64,000 nucleotides of DNA from Lachnospiraceae bacterium (GCA_024399135.1 JAKSHY010000018.1:1-64000); one strand, 5' to 3'; positions 35,519-43,939 are shown, numbered from the stretch's first letter. Notes: generated from the letters alone by a model not told the origin. Numbers and translations: made by a program.

Positions 35519-36727
35519 ATGAATTCAAAACTAAGAACATTTCAATATACAATAATTAATGTCGCATATTTCGCAGCTTACAGCGGAGTTCATGCATATG
35601 CTGCAGTATTCCTTTTAGACAAGGGCTTTACTAATACCATGATTGGTGTAGTAATTGCGATGGCTAATATACTCTCAGTGTTGCTCCAGCCGGTTGCTGC
35701 AAGCTTTATTGACAAATATACAGGTATCACTAATCGAAAGGTTTCAATTCTGTGTGCACTTGGATGTATGGCGTGCTGTATATCTTTGTACTTCGTAACG
35801 GGAATTGCAATGGTATTCGGAATATATGTACTTTTATTCACACTACAGATGGTGTATCAGCCTCTTATTCAGGCTCTTAGCTTTGAATATAATGCAATGG
35901 GAGATGGAATCAACTTCGGACTTGCCAGGGGTCTTGGCTCATGTGGGTTCGCTGTTACCTCAGCAATTATTGGTACTGTGCTTGGAAGCTATGGTATTTC
36001 ATCACTACAGATTATTAATGTGATAGCCTTTTTAGTTGGAATACTTATGATGTTCGCATTCACTGCACCTAAAAATGCAGATATTGATGTCGTTTCCTCG
36101 AAAACCAGTGATGGAGATGTGGATGAGGCACATGGTTCTTTCATATCATTCGTTAAGTATTATCCGATGTTCATGCTGTTCGTAGTTGGTGGAACATTTT
36201 TGTTTTATGAGCATAATGCTTTAAATGATTATCTGATTCAGATTATTACTCCTCTTGGTGGAGATGAGAGCATTATGGGTAATATGGTTATGGTTGCAGC
36301 CTTTTTAGAGCTTCCGGCCATGGCAGGGTTCGTGTGGCTTGAAAAGAAGTTTGGTGTATTTAAGATACTTGCTTTTTCGGGAATAATGTTCACTGTCAAA
36401 ACGGTTCTGATGCTTTTGGCAAGTAATCTAATTATGGTATATTTGTCACAGGCTTGTCAGATATTTGCGTACGCGCTGTTCATACCAGGAGGTGCTTATC
36501 TTGCTGAGAAGGTTATGAATAAGGCAGACAAAACTAAGGGACAGGCATATATTAATGTGTGCATAACGCTTGGCGGTGTGTTCTCGGCATTAGTGTGCGG
36601 AAGAGTACTTGATGTATTAGGTGTTCACGCGATGCTTGTTATAGCAACAGTTATAGGTGTAATTGGTACTTTGATTTCAATCTTCGCCATTGGTAAGATA
36701 GGAAAGAAAGTTTCAAATAAAAATTAA
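35519..36727 (+). CDS. Major facilitator superfamily transporter
   Basis: A 402-residue protein with 12 predicted membrane helices, related to the nucleoside:H+/oligosaccharide (MFS_1) group. FGLARGLGSCGFAVTSAIIG and the C-terminal PGGAYLAEKVMNKADKTKGQ are typical. Substrate unknown; an export or sugar role is possible. TATAAT at 35475-35480 lies upstream. The ATG at 35519 follows AGGTGAGA; a GTG four codons earlier overlaps the ribosome site. Confidence 0.8.
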   Translation: MNSKLRTFQYTIINVAYFAAYSGVHAYAAVFLLDKGFTNTMIGVVIAMANILSVLLQPVAASFIDKYTGITNRKVSILCALGCMACCISLYFVTGIAMVFGIYVLLFTLQMVYQPLIQALSFEYNAMGDGINFGLARGLGSCGFAVTSAIIGTVLGSYGISSLQIINVIAFLVGILMMFAFTAPKNADIDVVSSKTSDGDVDEAHGSFISFVKYYPMFMLFVVGGTFLFYEHNALNDYLIQIITPLGGDESIMGNMVMVAAFLELPAMAGFVWLEKKFGVFKILAFSGIMFTVKTVLMLLASNLIMVYLSQACQIFAYALFIPGGAYLAEKVMNKADKTKGQAYINVCITLGGVFSALVCGRVLDVLGVHAMLVIATVIGVIGTLISIFAIGKIGKKVSNKN

Positions 36728-36764
36728 AACACATTTCATTTAGGAAATATTTGAGGAGGAGAAA

Positions 36765-37193
36765 ATGAAATACGAAGAGTTAGTTAAGACATTAAAGGAC
36801 AATTATGGAGCAGTTGATGCAAGCTCTGTTAATGAGCATGTTGCATTACAGTTCAATGTAACAGGAGAAGCTGAGGGTGCATTCTATGTAGAGATTGCTG
36901 ACGGCAAGGTTAATATTGAACCATATGAGTATTATGACAGAGATGTTTTGGTTACTGTATCTGAAACAGATTTAATTGATGTTTTTGATGGAAAGCTTGA
37001 TTTTATTGAGGCTTTTAATGATGGAAGAATCAAGGCAGAGGGTAATCTTATCAAAGCATTAGCCCTTAAGGATTTGATCGAAAAGAATGCTGGTGTTAAG
37101 AAGTCAGCTCTTAAGAAGGCCAAGAGTGTTGTAGCAACAGCTAAGGCAGCTAAGAAAGCAGTAGCTACCAAGAAAGAAGCTGCTAAAAAATAA
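36765..37193 (+). CDS. SCP2 sterol-carrier-like protein with basic tail
   Basis: A 142-residue protein. Residues 1-100 have the SCP2-like lipid-binding fold (VALQFNVTGEAEGAFYVEIADGK...FNDGRIKAEGNL). The last 30 residues are almost only Lys and Ala (KKAKSVVATAKAAKKAVATKK), like a histone-type tail. A nucleic-acid or membrane tether is possible. Role unknown. GAGGAGG precedes the ATG. Confidence 0.75.
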   Translation: MKYEELVKTLKDNYGAVDASSVNEHVALQFNVTGEAEGAFYVEIADGKVNIEPYEYYDRDVLVTVSETDLIDVFDGKLDFIEAFNDGRIKAEGNLIKALALKDLIEKNAGVKKSALKKAKSVVATAKAAKKAVATKKEAAKK

Positions 37194-37229
37194 GCTGCAG
37201 CTTATATATATAATAATGTGGAGTTAGAA

Positions 37230-37634
37230 TCAGGTTGATTTCATAAGATCTGCAATAGTGATATTGGAGAAGTAATCATTCACCAGTTTGTCATAGTCTC
37301 TCCACATGGAGAGCGTTCTACACTGATCCTTTCGGGGGCATTCCTGGGCATTATCTTCGAGGCAGGCAACTGTCGCCATGGAACCTTCAGTGATTTTCAA
37401 AATCTCCATAATATTGTATTCTTCGGGGCTTCTCGTTAGTGAGTAGCCCCCTTTTTTTCCACTAATTCCTTTAACGAGCTTTCCAGTTACCAATGTTTTA
37501 ACAATGCTTTCAAGATATTTCTTTGAAATATCCTGTCTTGATGCTATTGAGTCCAAAGATACAGGTGTATCTTTTTCCTGTTCAGCTAAATCTATCATAA
37601 GTCTTATGGCATATCTTCCTTTAGTAGAAATCAT
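37230..37634 (-). CDS. Rrf2-family regulator with three cysteines (IscR-like)
   Basis: A 134-residue winged-helix Rrf2 protein starting MISTKGRYAIRLMIDLAEQ. The three cysteines C91, C99 and C105 (ACLEDNAQECPRKDQC) match the Fe-S cluster ligands of IscR/RsrR-type members; CymR lacks them. GGAGGAAAACT precedes this ATG, which fits the family length better than an upstream start. It is divergent from nifS, with an ACCTATT...AATAGGT operator between them. That suggests autoregulated control of Fe-S/cysteine genes by cluster status. Confidence 0.88.
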   Translation of the reverse strand: MISTKGRYAIRLMIDLAEQEKDTPVSLDSIASRQDISKKYLESIVKTLVTGKLVKGISGKKGGYSLTRSPEEYNIMEILKITEGSMATVACLEDNAQECPRKDQCRTLSMWRDYDKLVNDYFSNITIADLMKST

Positions 37635-37679
37635 AGTTTTCCTCCACAAATAAAAGAACAGTAAGTAATCAAAGTTAAC

Positions 37680-37706
37680 ACCTATTGACATAGTAGGTAA
37701 ATAGGT
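37680..37706. promoter_or_regulatory. Putative IscR-like operator between rrf2-type gene and nifS
   Basis: The inverted repeat ACCTATT (37680-37686) / AATAGGT (37700-37706) overlaps TTGACA (37685-37690) of a forward promoter. The same 27-bp element occurs at 39558-39584. Confidence 0.65.
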
Positions 37707-37823
37707 ATAACTTATAACTGAAATATATCATATGAAGTATATATTTGTAAAGTGTGCGAAATTGAATGTTTTTTAGGCGCTTGATTTAAGAAACCAATGA
37801 TTGCCAAAAGAGAGGAGAAAAAG

Positions 37824-39002
37824 GTGACTGATTTAATATATTTAGACAATGCGGCTACCACGCCAGTAGACAATAGAGTTTTCGAAGCAATGAAACCATA
37901 CTTCGAAGAGTATTACGGAAATGCTTCAAGTGTATACCGCTTTGCAGGAAAAAGTACTAATGCAGTTGATGAAGCAAGAAGAATTGTTGCTGCGTTTTTA
38001 GGAGCAGATAAAGAAGAAATATATTTCACCGCAGGTGGAAGTGAGTCAGACAACTGGGCTCTTAAGGCAACAGCCTTCTCGTTGAAAGAAAAGGGAAAAC
38101 ATATTATTACATCAAAAATTGAGCATCATGCGATTTTGCACACATGTGAATACCTTGAAAAATTAGGATTCGAGGTTACCTATTTAGACGTAGATGAAAA
38201 CGGTGTAATAAAGCTTGATGAACTTAAAAGTGCTATTCGAGAGGATACAATTCTTATTTCAATTATGTTCGCCAACAATGAAATAGGAACTGTAGAACCT
38301 GTGAAAGAAATTGGGAAAATAGCTAGAGAGCATGGAATAATATTCCATACAGATGCAGTTCAGGCATATGGACATGTACCTATTAATGTAGAAGAGATGA
38401 ATATAGATATTCTAAGTGCCAGCGGACATAAGATATACGGACCTAAGGGCGTTGGAATAATGTATCTTAGAAAAAATGTAAGAATAGGTTCCTTCATTCA
38501 TGGTGGTGGACAGGAGCGAGGAAAAAGAGCCGGAACTTATAATACTCCTGGAATAGTAGGTTTCGGTGAGGCTACCAGAATAGCTTCAGAAAAAATGAAG
38601 GAAAGATATGAGTATGAAACTAAGCTTAGAGATTATTTAATTAAAGGGATTTTAGAGAAGATACCATACACTAAGCTTAATGGTCATCCAACCAACAGAC
38701 TTTCGAATAATGTCAATATAAGCTTCAGATTCATAGAAGGCGAGTCCTTGCTGATGCTTCTAGATCAGAAGGGAATATGTGGTTCCAGTGGTTCAGCGTG
38801 TACATCAGGATCGCTTGATCCATCCCACGTTCTTCTGGCGATTGGACTTCCACATGAAATTGCCCATGGATCATTAAGATTAACACTTTCACATAATAAT
38901 ACTAAAGAGGAGATTGATTATGTGATAGAGGAGCTTAGGAAAATAGTTGAAAGATTAAGATGTATGTCACCATTGTATGAGGATTTTATAAGGAACAATT
39001 AG
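37824..39002 (+). CDS. nifS: Cysteine desulfurase NifS
   Basis: A 392-residue class V aminotransferase-fold enzyme that takes sulfur from cysteine for Fe-S clusters. The N-terminus is LIYLDNAATTPVDNRVFEAM. The PLP lysine is in SASGHKIYGPKG, and the catalytic cysteine is in SSGSACTSGSLDPSHVL. The GTG at 37824 follows GAGAGGAGA at proper spacing; an ATG nine codons upstream (37797) is the alternative. The scaffold gene nifU follows. Confidence 0.92.
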   Translation: MTDLIYLDNAATTPVDNRVFEAMKPYFEEYYGNASSVYRFAGKSTNAVDEARRIVAAFLGADKEEIYFTAGGSESDNWALKATAFSLKEKGKHIITSKIEHHAILHTCEYLEKLGFEVTYLDVDENGVIKLDELKSAIREDTILISIMFANNEIGTVEPVKEIGKIAREHGIIFHTDAVQAYGHVPINVEEMNIDILSASGHKIYGPKGVGIMYLRKNVRIGSFIHGGGQERGKRAGTYNTPGIVGFGEATRIASEKMKERYEYETKLRDYLIKGILEKIPYTKLNGHPTNRLSNNVNISFRFIEGESLLMLLDQKGICGSSGSACTSGSLDPSHVLLAIGLPHEIAHGSLRLTLSHNNTKEEIDYVIEELRKIVERLRCMSPLYEDFIRNN

Positions 39003-39080
39003 GACAGACGCTTTCGAAAAATATATGAATGTACAGGCTACTATATTTTTGACGAGGATAATAAAAGAAAGAGGAATAAT

Positions 39081-39533
39081 ATGAGTCAGGTTTTAGAATA
39101 CAGCGAAAAGGTTATGGACCACTTCACTAATCCAAGAAATGTTGGAGAAATTGAAAATCCAAGTGGAGTTGGAACAGTAGGAAATGCCAAGTGTGGCGAT
39201 ATTATGAGAATGTACCTTGATATTCAGGATGGTGTTGTTAAGGACGCCAAGTTTAAGACCTTTGGATGCGGCGCTGCCGTAGCTACGAGCAGTATGGTTA
39301 CAGAGCTTGTTATAGGAAAAACGGTTGAGGAGGCGCTTAAGGTTACCAATAAGGCCGTTATGGAAGCACTGGATGGACTTCCACCAGTCAAGGTTCACTG
39401 CTCACTTCTTGCAGAAGAAGCAATACATGCAGCATTGTGGGATTATGCTACTGATAATGGCATAACCATAGAAGGATTAGAGCCTCCGGTCAAAGATATA
39501 GAAGAAAAAGAAGGCCATGAGAGTGCTGAATAA
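39081..39533 (+). CDS. nifU: NifU/IscU-type Fe-S cluster scaffold
   Basis: A 150-residue scaffold protein with the three conserved cysteines in GNAKCGDIM, TFGCGAAVATSSM and VKVHCSLLAEEA. This is the N-terminal-domain-only form typical of Clostridia, which receives sulfur from NifS. AGAGGAA precedes the ATG. Confidence 0.92.
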   Translation: MSQVLEYSEKVMDHFTNPRNVGEIENPSGVGTVGNAKCGDIMRMYLDIQDGVVKDAKFKTFGCGAAVATSSMVTELVIGKTVEEALKVTNKAVMEALDGLPPVKVHCSLLAEEAIHAALWDYATDNGITIEGLEPPVKDIEEKEGHESAE

Positions 39534-39557
39534 AAGAAAAATAAAAATTTAAATAAA

Positions 39558-39591
39558 ACCTATTGACACAGTAGGCAAATAGGTGTAATAT
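39558..39591 (+). promoter_or_regulatory. Promoter with IscR-like operator for leader-metQNI
   Basis: TTGACA (39563-39568), a 17-bp spacer and TAATAT (39586-39591). The inverted repeat ACCTATT/AATAGGT (39558-39584) covers the -35 and spacer, and is nearly identical to the element at 37680. Confidence 0.7.
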
Positions 39592-39678
39592 AACGTCATG
39601 AATTGAGAAAACCGATACTTTTGGTTAAGTGATCAGGTTTTAGTAACGAATTGATTTTTGAGGAAAGGAGTAAGTACA

Positions 39679-39789
39679 ATGATTAAAATACAGGAATTAA
39701 CAACCAGTTCCATGATGTGTTGCTGTCGAATGCTAATCTCCCGGGCGTGTATGATGACTGGGTACGACAGTGTAGATTGTTGTGCTTAA
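39679..39789 (+). CDS. Cysteine-rich leader peptide
   Basis: A 36-residue peptide behind AAAGGAG. It contains six cysteines: a run of three at residues 14-16 (MMCCCRM), one at 24 and two at 34-35 before the stop. It is too small and odd for an enzyme. It lies on a leader RNA with mutually exclusive hairpins ahead of metQ. Ribosome pausing at Cys codons when Cys-tRNA is scarce would then control transcription, as in classic attenuation. Confidence 0.7.
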   Translation: MIKIQELTTSSMMCCCRMLISRACMMTGYDSVDCCA

Positions 39790-39831
39790 ATCTTTAGAGA
39801 GTTTCTAATAGATATGTCATGCGCCCGGGAG
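39738..39831 (+). promoter_or_regulatory. Antiterminator pairing in the cysteine leader
   Basis: CTCCCGGGCG (39738-39747, inside the leader ORF) is fully complementary to CGCCCGGGAG (39822-39831). ATGAC (39754-39758) pairs with GTCAT (39816-39820). The 3' strand overlaps the 5' arm of the terminator, so the two folds exclude each other. Confidence 0.65.
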
Positions 39832-39850
39832 CAATCCAGGGCGCTTTTAT
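39821..39850 (+). terminator. Leader terminator upstream of metQ
   Basis: GCGCCC (39821-39826) pairs with GGGCGC (39839-39844), then TTTTATATTGTTTT. A second promoter-like pair (TTGTTT 39852, TATAAT 39874) follows it. Confidence 0.65.
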
Positions 39851-39943
39851 ATTGTTTTGATTGTTGAATTGAGTATAATAGGTTAGGTAGAAAGTTACTA
39901 ATAAGGTTTATAATTAAATTTATAATAGAAAAGAGGAAAAATT

Positions 39944-40783
39944 ATGAAAAACAAGACATTAAAGAATTTAGGTAAGAAAATCGCAACTGTAGCAGTTGCA
40001 ACAGCACTTGCATTAACTTCATTAGTTGGATGCGGTGAGGCTAATAAGGAAGCTAAGGTGATTAAGATTGGTGCAACAGCAACACCTCATGCAGAAATCT
40101 TGGAGCAGGCAAAGGAAGCACTTGCCAAAGAAGGAATTACACTTGAAATAACAGTATTTGATGATTATGTATTACCAATGACAGCAGTTGAAAGTGGTGA
40201 GCTTGATGCCAACTACTTCGCACATGTACCATATGTTGATCAGTTCAATGTAGAGCAGGGAACACACATTGTTAACGTTGGTGGAATCCACTACGAGCCA
40301 TTCGGTATCTATCCAGGAACAAAGAAGAGCCTTGATGAAGTAGCAGAAGGTGACACAATTGCAGTTCCTAACGATACAACTAATGAAGCAAGAGCTTTAT
40401 TATTACTTGAAGCTAACGGATTAATCAAGTTAAAGGATGATGCTGGATTAACAGCTACAGTTAATGATATTGTAGAAAATCCTAAGAACATCAACTTCGA
40501 AGAGTTAGAAGCAGCACAGGTTGCAAGAGTAATTGATGAAGTTGCTTTCGTAGTACTTAATGGTAACTATGCACTTGCTGCAGGATTATCAGTTGGTAAG
40601 GATTCAATCGCATTCGAAGCAAGCGATTCTGAAGCTGCCAAGACATATGTTAATATCGTAGCAGTTAAGGAAGGAAACGAAAACAACGAAGCAATCAAGA
40701 AGTTAGTTGAAGTACTTAAATCAGATGATGTTAAGAAGTTCATTAACGAAAAGTATGACGGTGCAGTAGTTCCATTTAACTAA
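39944..40783 (+). CDS. metQ: Methionine-type ABC importer binding lipoprotein MetQ
   Basis: A 279-residue NlpA-family lipoprotein. The signal peptide ends in LVGCG near residue 30, and the mature protein reads IKIGATATPHAEILEQ with YFAHVPYVDQFN in the ligand cleft. MetQ proteins bind methionine, and relatives take cystine or other sulfur amino acids. The cysteine-rich leader argues that the ligand may be cystine or a cysteine derivative. It is followed by metN and metI. Confidence 0.9.
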   Translation: MKNKTLKNLGKKIATVAVATALALTSLVGCGEANKEAKVIKIGATATPHAEILEQAKEALAKEGITLEITVFDDYVLPMTAVESGELDANYFAHVPYVDQFNVEQGTHIVNVGGIHYEPFGIYPGTKKSLDEVAEGDTIAVPNDTTNEARALLLLEANGLIKLKDDAGLTATVNDIVENPKNINFEELEAAQVARVIDEVAFVVLNGNYALAAGLSVGKDSIAFEASDSEAAKTYVNIVAVKEGNENNEAIKKLVEVLKSDDVKKFINEKYDGAVVPFN

Positions 40784-40810
40784 TATCTTAGTAAAACGCT
40801 AATATATTAA

Positions 40811-40902
40811 AAGATATAATGCGAGCAGTTCATGATTTTCAAGAATCATTCGTGACTTTGGTTATGCAGGGCTTGAAATGATTGGCGGCTTGCATTATCT
40901 TT
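40811..40902 (+). promoter_or_regulatory. Long intercistronic hairpin between metQ and metN
   Basis: AAGATATAATGCGAGC (40811-40826) pairs with GCTTGCATTATCTT (40889-40902) with a bulge, and a T-rich end follows. An inner GATT/AATC hairpin lies within. It likely gives more MetQ than MetNI. Confidence 0.5.
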
Positions 40903-40939
40903 TATTAGGAACATTAAATTACAGAAAAGGAAAGAATAG

Positions 40940-42007
40940 ATGGCACTCATTGAAATTAAAAATCTAACGAAAAAGTTCACGCAAAAGGATGACGAGATAG
41001 TAGCCTTAAATCATATTAATATTTCTATTGAAAAGGCAGATATCTATGGAATCATAGGAATGAGCGGTGCAGGAAAGAGTACGTTGGTTCGCTGCTTAAA
41101 CTATTTAGAGTCACCTACAGAGGGTGATGTAGTAATAGATGGCAAGGTACTTGGAACATTAAATGAAAAGGAACTTCGCGCGCAGAGGAGTGAAATTGGA
41201 ATGATATTCCAGCATTTCAACCTTCTGATGCAAAAGAGTGTCATAGATAATGTCTGCTTTCCACTCAGATTAAAGAAGGTTTCTAAGAAGGAGGCCAGAG
41301 AGAAAGCTCTTGAACTTCTTAAAATAGTAGATCTTGAATCAAAGGCCAATGCTTATCCATCCCAGCTTTCTGGTGGTCAGAAGCAAAGGGTGGCAATAGC
41401 AAGAGCTTTAGCTTCTTCACCTAAGATTCTTCTATGTGACGAGGCAACAAGTGCGCTTGACCCTCAGACAACAGAATCTATTTTGAAGCTTCTAAAACAG
41501 ATAAATGAAGATATGGGTATAACTATAGTAATTATCACTCATCAGATGAATGTAGTTTCTGAAATCTGTAACAAGGTTGCAATTATAGAGTCAGGAAATC
41601 TGGTTGAAAACGGAAGCGTTGACGAGATTTTCGCTCATCCAAAATCTCAGGCAGCCAAGAAGCTTATATATGGTGAAAATACCGGAGACAAATATATAGG
41701 CTCACTAAATGATTCCAATACTAACCAGATGGAAGGTATTAGTGATTATTATGAAAAAGATGGTATAGATATGAATATAGGAAAGAAGATACGAATTGTA
41801 TTTTCTGATAATTCAGCATTCGAGCCAGTGATTGCCAATATGATTATTCACTTTAATGCTCCAGTCAATATCTTAAAGGCAGATACCAAAGAAGTTGGTG
41901 GTAAGGCTGTAGGTGAGATGATTCTTGGTCTTCCGAAAGACAAGCATCTTCAGATTGATATGGAAAATTATTTACTAGAGCACGGCGTTAAGATACAGGA
42001 GGTTTAA
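40940..42007 (+). CDS. metN: Methionine-type ABC importer ATPase MetN
   Basis: A 355-residue ATPase. Walker A is GMSGAGKST near residue 37, the signature LSGGQKQRVAIARAL and Walker B ILLCDEATSALDP. The C-terminal NIL/ACT-like regulatory domain (about 275-355, IRIVFSDNSAFEPVIANM) gives substrate feedback in MetN. The start lies 157 bp after metQ, and the stop is 3 bp before metI. Confidence 0.93.
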   Translation: MALIEIKNLTKKFTQKDDEIVALNHINISIEKADIYGIIGMSGAGKSTLVRCLNYLESPTEGDVVIDGKVLGTLNEKELRAQRSEIGMIFQHFNLLMQKSVIDNVCFPLRLKKVSKKEAREKALELLKIVDLESKANAYPSQLSGGQKQRVAIARALASSPKILLCDEATSALDPQTTESILKLLKQINEDMGITIVIITHQMNVVSEICNKVAIIESGNLVENGSVDEIFAHPKSQAAKKLIYGENTGDKYIGSLNDSNTNQMEGISDYYEKDGIDMNIGKKIRIVFSDNSAFEPVIANMIIHFNAPVNILKADTKEVGGKAVGEMILGLPKDKHLQIDMENYLLEHGVKIQEV

Positions 42008-42010
42008 GAT

Positions 42011-42670
42011 ATGTTCGAACAACAGACAATAATGATGCTTTTAGAGGGCGTCAGAGATACAGTATATATGACATTAGCGTCAACCTTACTAGGATATCTT
42101 CTTGGACTTCCTATGGGAGTACTGCTTGCTGTAACTGACAAGGATGGAATTCATCCTAACAGAGCAGTCTACAGAGTTTTCGATGTTATATCCAATATAG
42201 TACGAAGCATACCATTCCTGATTTTGCTTATTTTACTTATTCCGTTCACCCGTTTTGTTGTAGGAAAAAGTTATGGTTCAACAGCAACTATAGTTCCTTT
42301 GGTAATTACAGCAGCTCCTTATATTGCAAGACTGGTTGAGTCTTCATTAAAGGAAGTTGATAAGGGTGTTATAGAGGCTGCTAAATCAATGGGTGCATCA
42401 AACTTTGATATTATAGTTCATGTACTTTTACTTGAAGCCAGAACATCGATTATTACAGGTGCTACCATAGCACTTGGAACAATTCTGGGATATTCTGCTA
42501 TGGCCGGAACCGTTGGTGGTGGCGGACTTGGAGATATCGCTGTTAGATATGGTTACTACAGATGGCAGACAGATATAATGATTATTACAGTTATTTTGAT
42601 CATATTCTTATTCCAGATATTCCAAAACTCCGGAATGAAAATAGCTAAGGTTGTGGACCGAAGAAAATAG
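42011..42670 (+). CDS. metI: Methionine-type ABC importer permease MetI
   Basis: A 219-residue permease with five membrane helices. The cytoplasmic loop VIEAAKSMGASNFDIIVHVLL is the ATPase-contacting motif, and AGTVGGGGLGDIAVRYGY is a MetI hallmark. Its last codons (VVDRRK) are duplicated just downstream. Confidence 0.93.
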   Translation: MFEQQTIMMLLEGVRDTVYMTLASTLLGYLLGLPMGVLLAVTDKDGIHPNRAVYRVFDVISNIVRSIPFLILLILLIPFTRFVVGKSYGSTATIVPLVITAAPYIARLVESSLKEVDKGVIEAAKSMGASNFDIIVHVLLLEARTSIITGATIALGTILGYSAMAGTVGGGGLGDIAVRYGYYRWQTDIMIITVILIIFLFQIFQNSGMKIAKVVDRRK

Positions 42671-42743
42671 CAAGGATTTGATTGTGAAAACAGCAAAGAC
42701 TGTGGATTGAAGGAAACAACGGGTTGTGGACCGAAGAAAATAG
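42649..42743 (+). repeat. Tandem duplication of the metI 3' end
   Basis: A 22-bp segment (GGTTGTGGACCGAAGAAAAT plus AG) occurs at 42649-42670 and again at 42722-42743, 73 bp apart. A degenerate third copy lies between them near 42699. Confidence 0.6.
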
Positions 42744-42781
42744 TGAAGATTGTGACAAGTGGTTGATTAGAGGTAGATGGA

Positions 42782-43351
42782 ATGAATTTTGTAATTAGAG
42801 TAGCTACGAAAGATGATGCGAAGGATGTACATGATATATACGGAGCATACGTTGATGGAGAGCATGTAACCTTCACCGAAATTAATCCTTCCATTGAAGA
42901 GTATGCAGAAAAAATTGAGCATACATTAAAAAAGTATCCATTCTACATAGCAGAAGATGATAACCATAACGTTTTAGGATATGTCTATGGCTCACCGCTC
43001 AGACCTCATGATGCATACAGATGGAATGTGGAGTCAACTATTGTTCTTTCGCCTGATGCTCCAAGAAGAGCCGGAATAGCGACTGCTCTTTATGAAAAAT
43101 TCGAGGAATCACTTGCGGCTTTAGGCTACAGATATATTTATGCAGTAATAGTTGATACCAATGAGGCCAGCATAGCACTCCATGATTCCCTTGGATACCA
43201 GGAGGTAGGACATTTTCATAATGCAGGATTCAAAATGGGTAAGTGGAAGGGCATCGTCTGGATGGCGAAGAGCATTGGCGATGAGGAAGAGAGCCCTGAA
43301 GAACCAAAACCATACATACATGGATTAATTGACATGAATAAAAGGCCATGA
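42782..43351 (+). CDS. GNAT family N-acetyltransferase
   Basis: A 189-residue acetyl-CoA-dependent transferase. FVIRVATKDDAKDVHDIYGAY opens the fold, the acetyl-CoA motif A lies in STIVLSPDAPRRAGIATALYE, and DTNEASIALHDSLGYQEVGH is motif B. It resembles phosphinothricin/methionine-sulfoximine acetyltransferases, a fitting though unproven neighbour for met transport genes. The ATG follows GGTAGATGG. Confidence 0.8.
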   Translation: MNFVIRVATKDDAKDVHDIYGAYVDGEHVTFTEINPSIEEYAEKIEHTLKKYPFYIAEDDNHNVLGYVYGSPLRPHDAYRWNVESTIVLSPDAPRRAGIATALYEKFEESLAALGYRYIYAVIVDTNEASIALHDSLGYQEVGHFHNAGFKMGKWKGIVWMAKSIGDEEESPEEPKPYIHGLIDMNKRP

Positions 43352-43609
43352 ATTTTAAGGTCAGCGATTCAGTAATGAATAATAGTGCGGGTTATATTAC
43401 CCAAAAGATATCAAAAGTGTATTGTCTGTCGAAGTCGTCCAGTTGGAGAAAAAATCATCAAAATTGTTAGCAACAGTCAGAATAAGATTTTTACCACCAG
43501 ATTCCGATAAAACAGAAAAAGCAACAATATATAAGAAATAAGGAATTTTGATGTGAATATCACTATAAACCAAGCAAAGAAAACATCAAAACAGAAAGAA
43601 ATGGAAAAA

Positions 43610-43795
43610 TTGTTGTAAAGACAAGCATCTAGCAGGGAAGAAAAGCAACAAATTGGTAGAATCTAGAAAATTTGTTGTAAAGATTAAAATTAGCAGGAAG
43701 AAAAAACAACAAAATAAAATAGTGGAAGTGAAATTGTTGTAAATGGAAAATGGTTCCATAAAAGTGCAGGGAAGCACATAATAATTCATTCTGGC
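43610..43795 (+). repeat. Three 62-bp tandem repeats
   Basis: TTGTTGTAAA starts at 43610, 43672 and 43734, exactly 62 bp apart. Each of the first two units continues with TAGCAGG(G)AAGAAAA and CAACAAA, so TTGTTG and CAACAA can form a hairpin. The third unit is degenerate. Function unknown. Confidence 0.65.
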
Positions 43796-43939
43796 TTGAC
43801 TAAAAATAATCATGTAGCGGATTGCTCTGTCAAGGGCATGCCACGATGTGGCGCACTTTGTAGTATCACTTGGCCAGGCATGCCGCGATGCGGTGCGAAG
43901 CACCCTTGACAGAGCAACCGCACATGATTTAATAGTCAA
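43796..43939. repeat. 144-bp inverted-repeat element (MITE-like or structured RNA)
   Basis: TTGACTA...AATCATGT at the left end is complementary to ACATGATT...TAGTCAA at the right, and TGCTCTGTCAAGGG to CCCTTGACAGAGCA inside. The interior has two similar hairpins, GCCAC-GAT-GTGGC and GCCGC-GAT-GCGGT. No coding sequence. Confidence 0.7.

Noticed and set aside
37230-37691. Longer start for the Rrf2-type regulator
   Set aside because: The extra 19 residues would overlap the operator; the ATG at 37634 has a GGAGG site and fits the family N-terminus MISTKGRYAIR.
39558-39944. SAM or T-box riboswitch upstream of metQ
   Set aside because: No T-box sequence or SAM-riboswitch core was seen; the Cys-rich ORF with alternative hairpins explains the leader better.
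43610-43939. The 62-bp repeats as another type III antitoxin or a CRISPR array
   Set aside because: No ToxN-like gene or cas gene nearby; unit copies are degenerate and lack distinct spacers.
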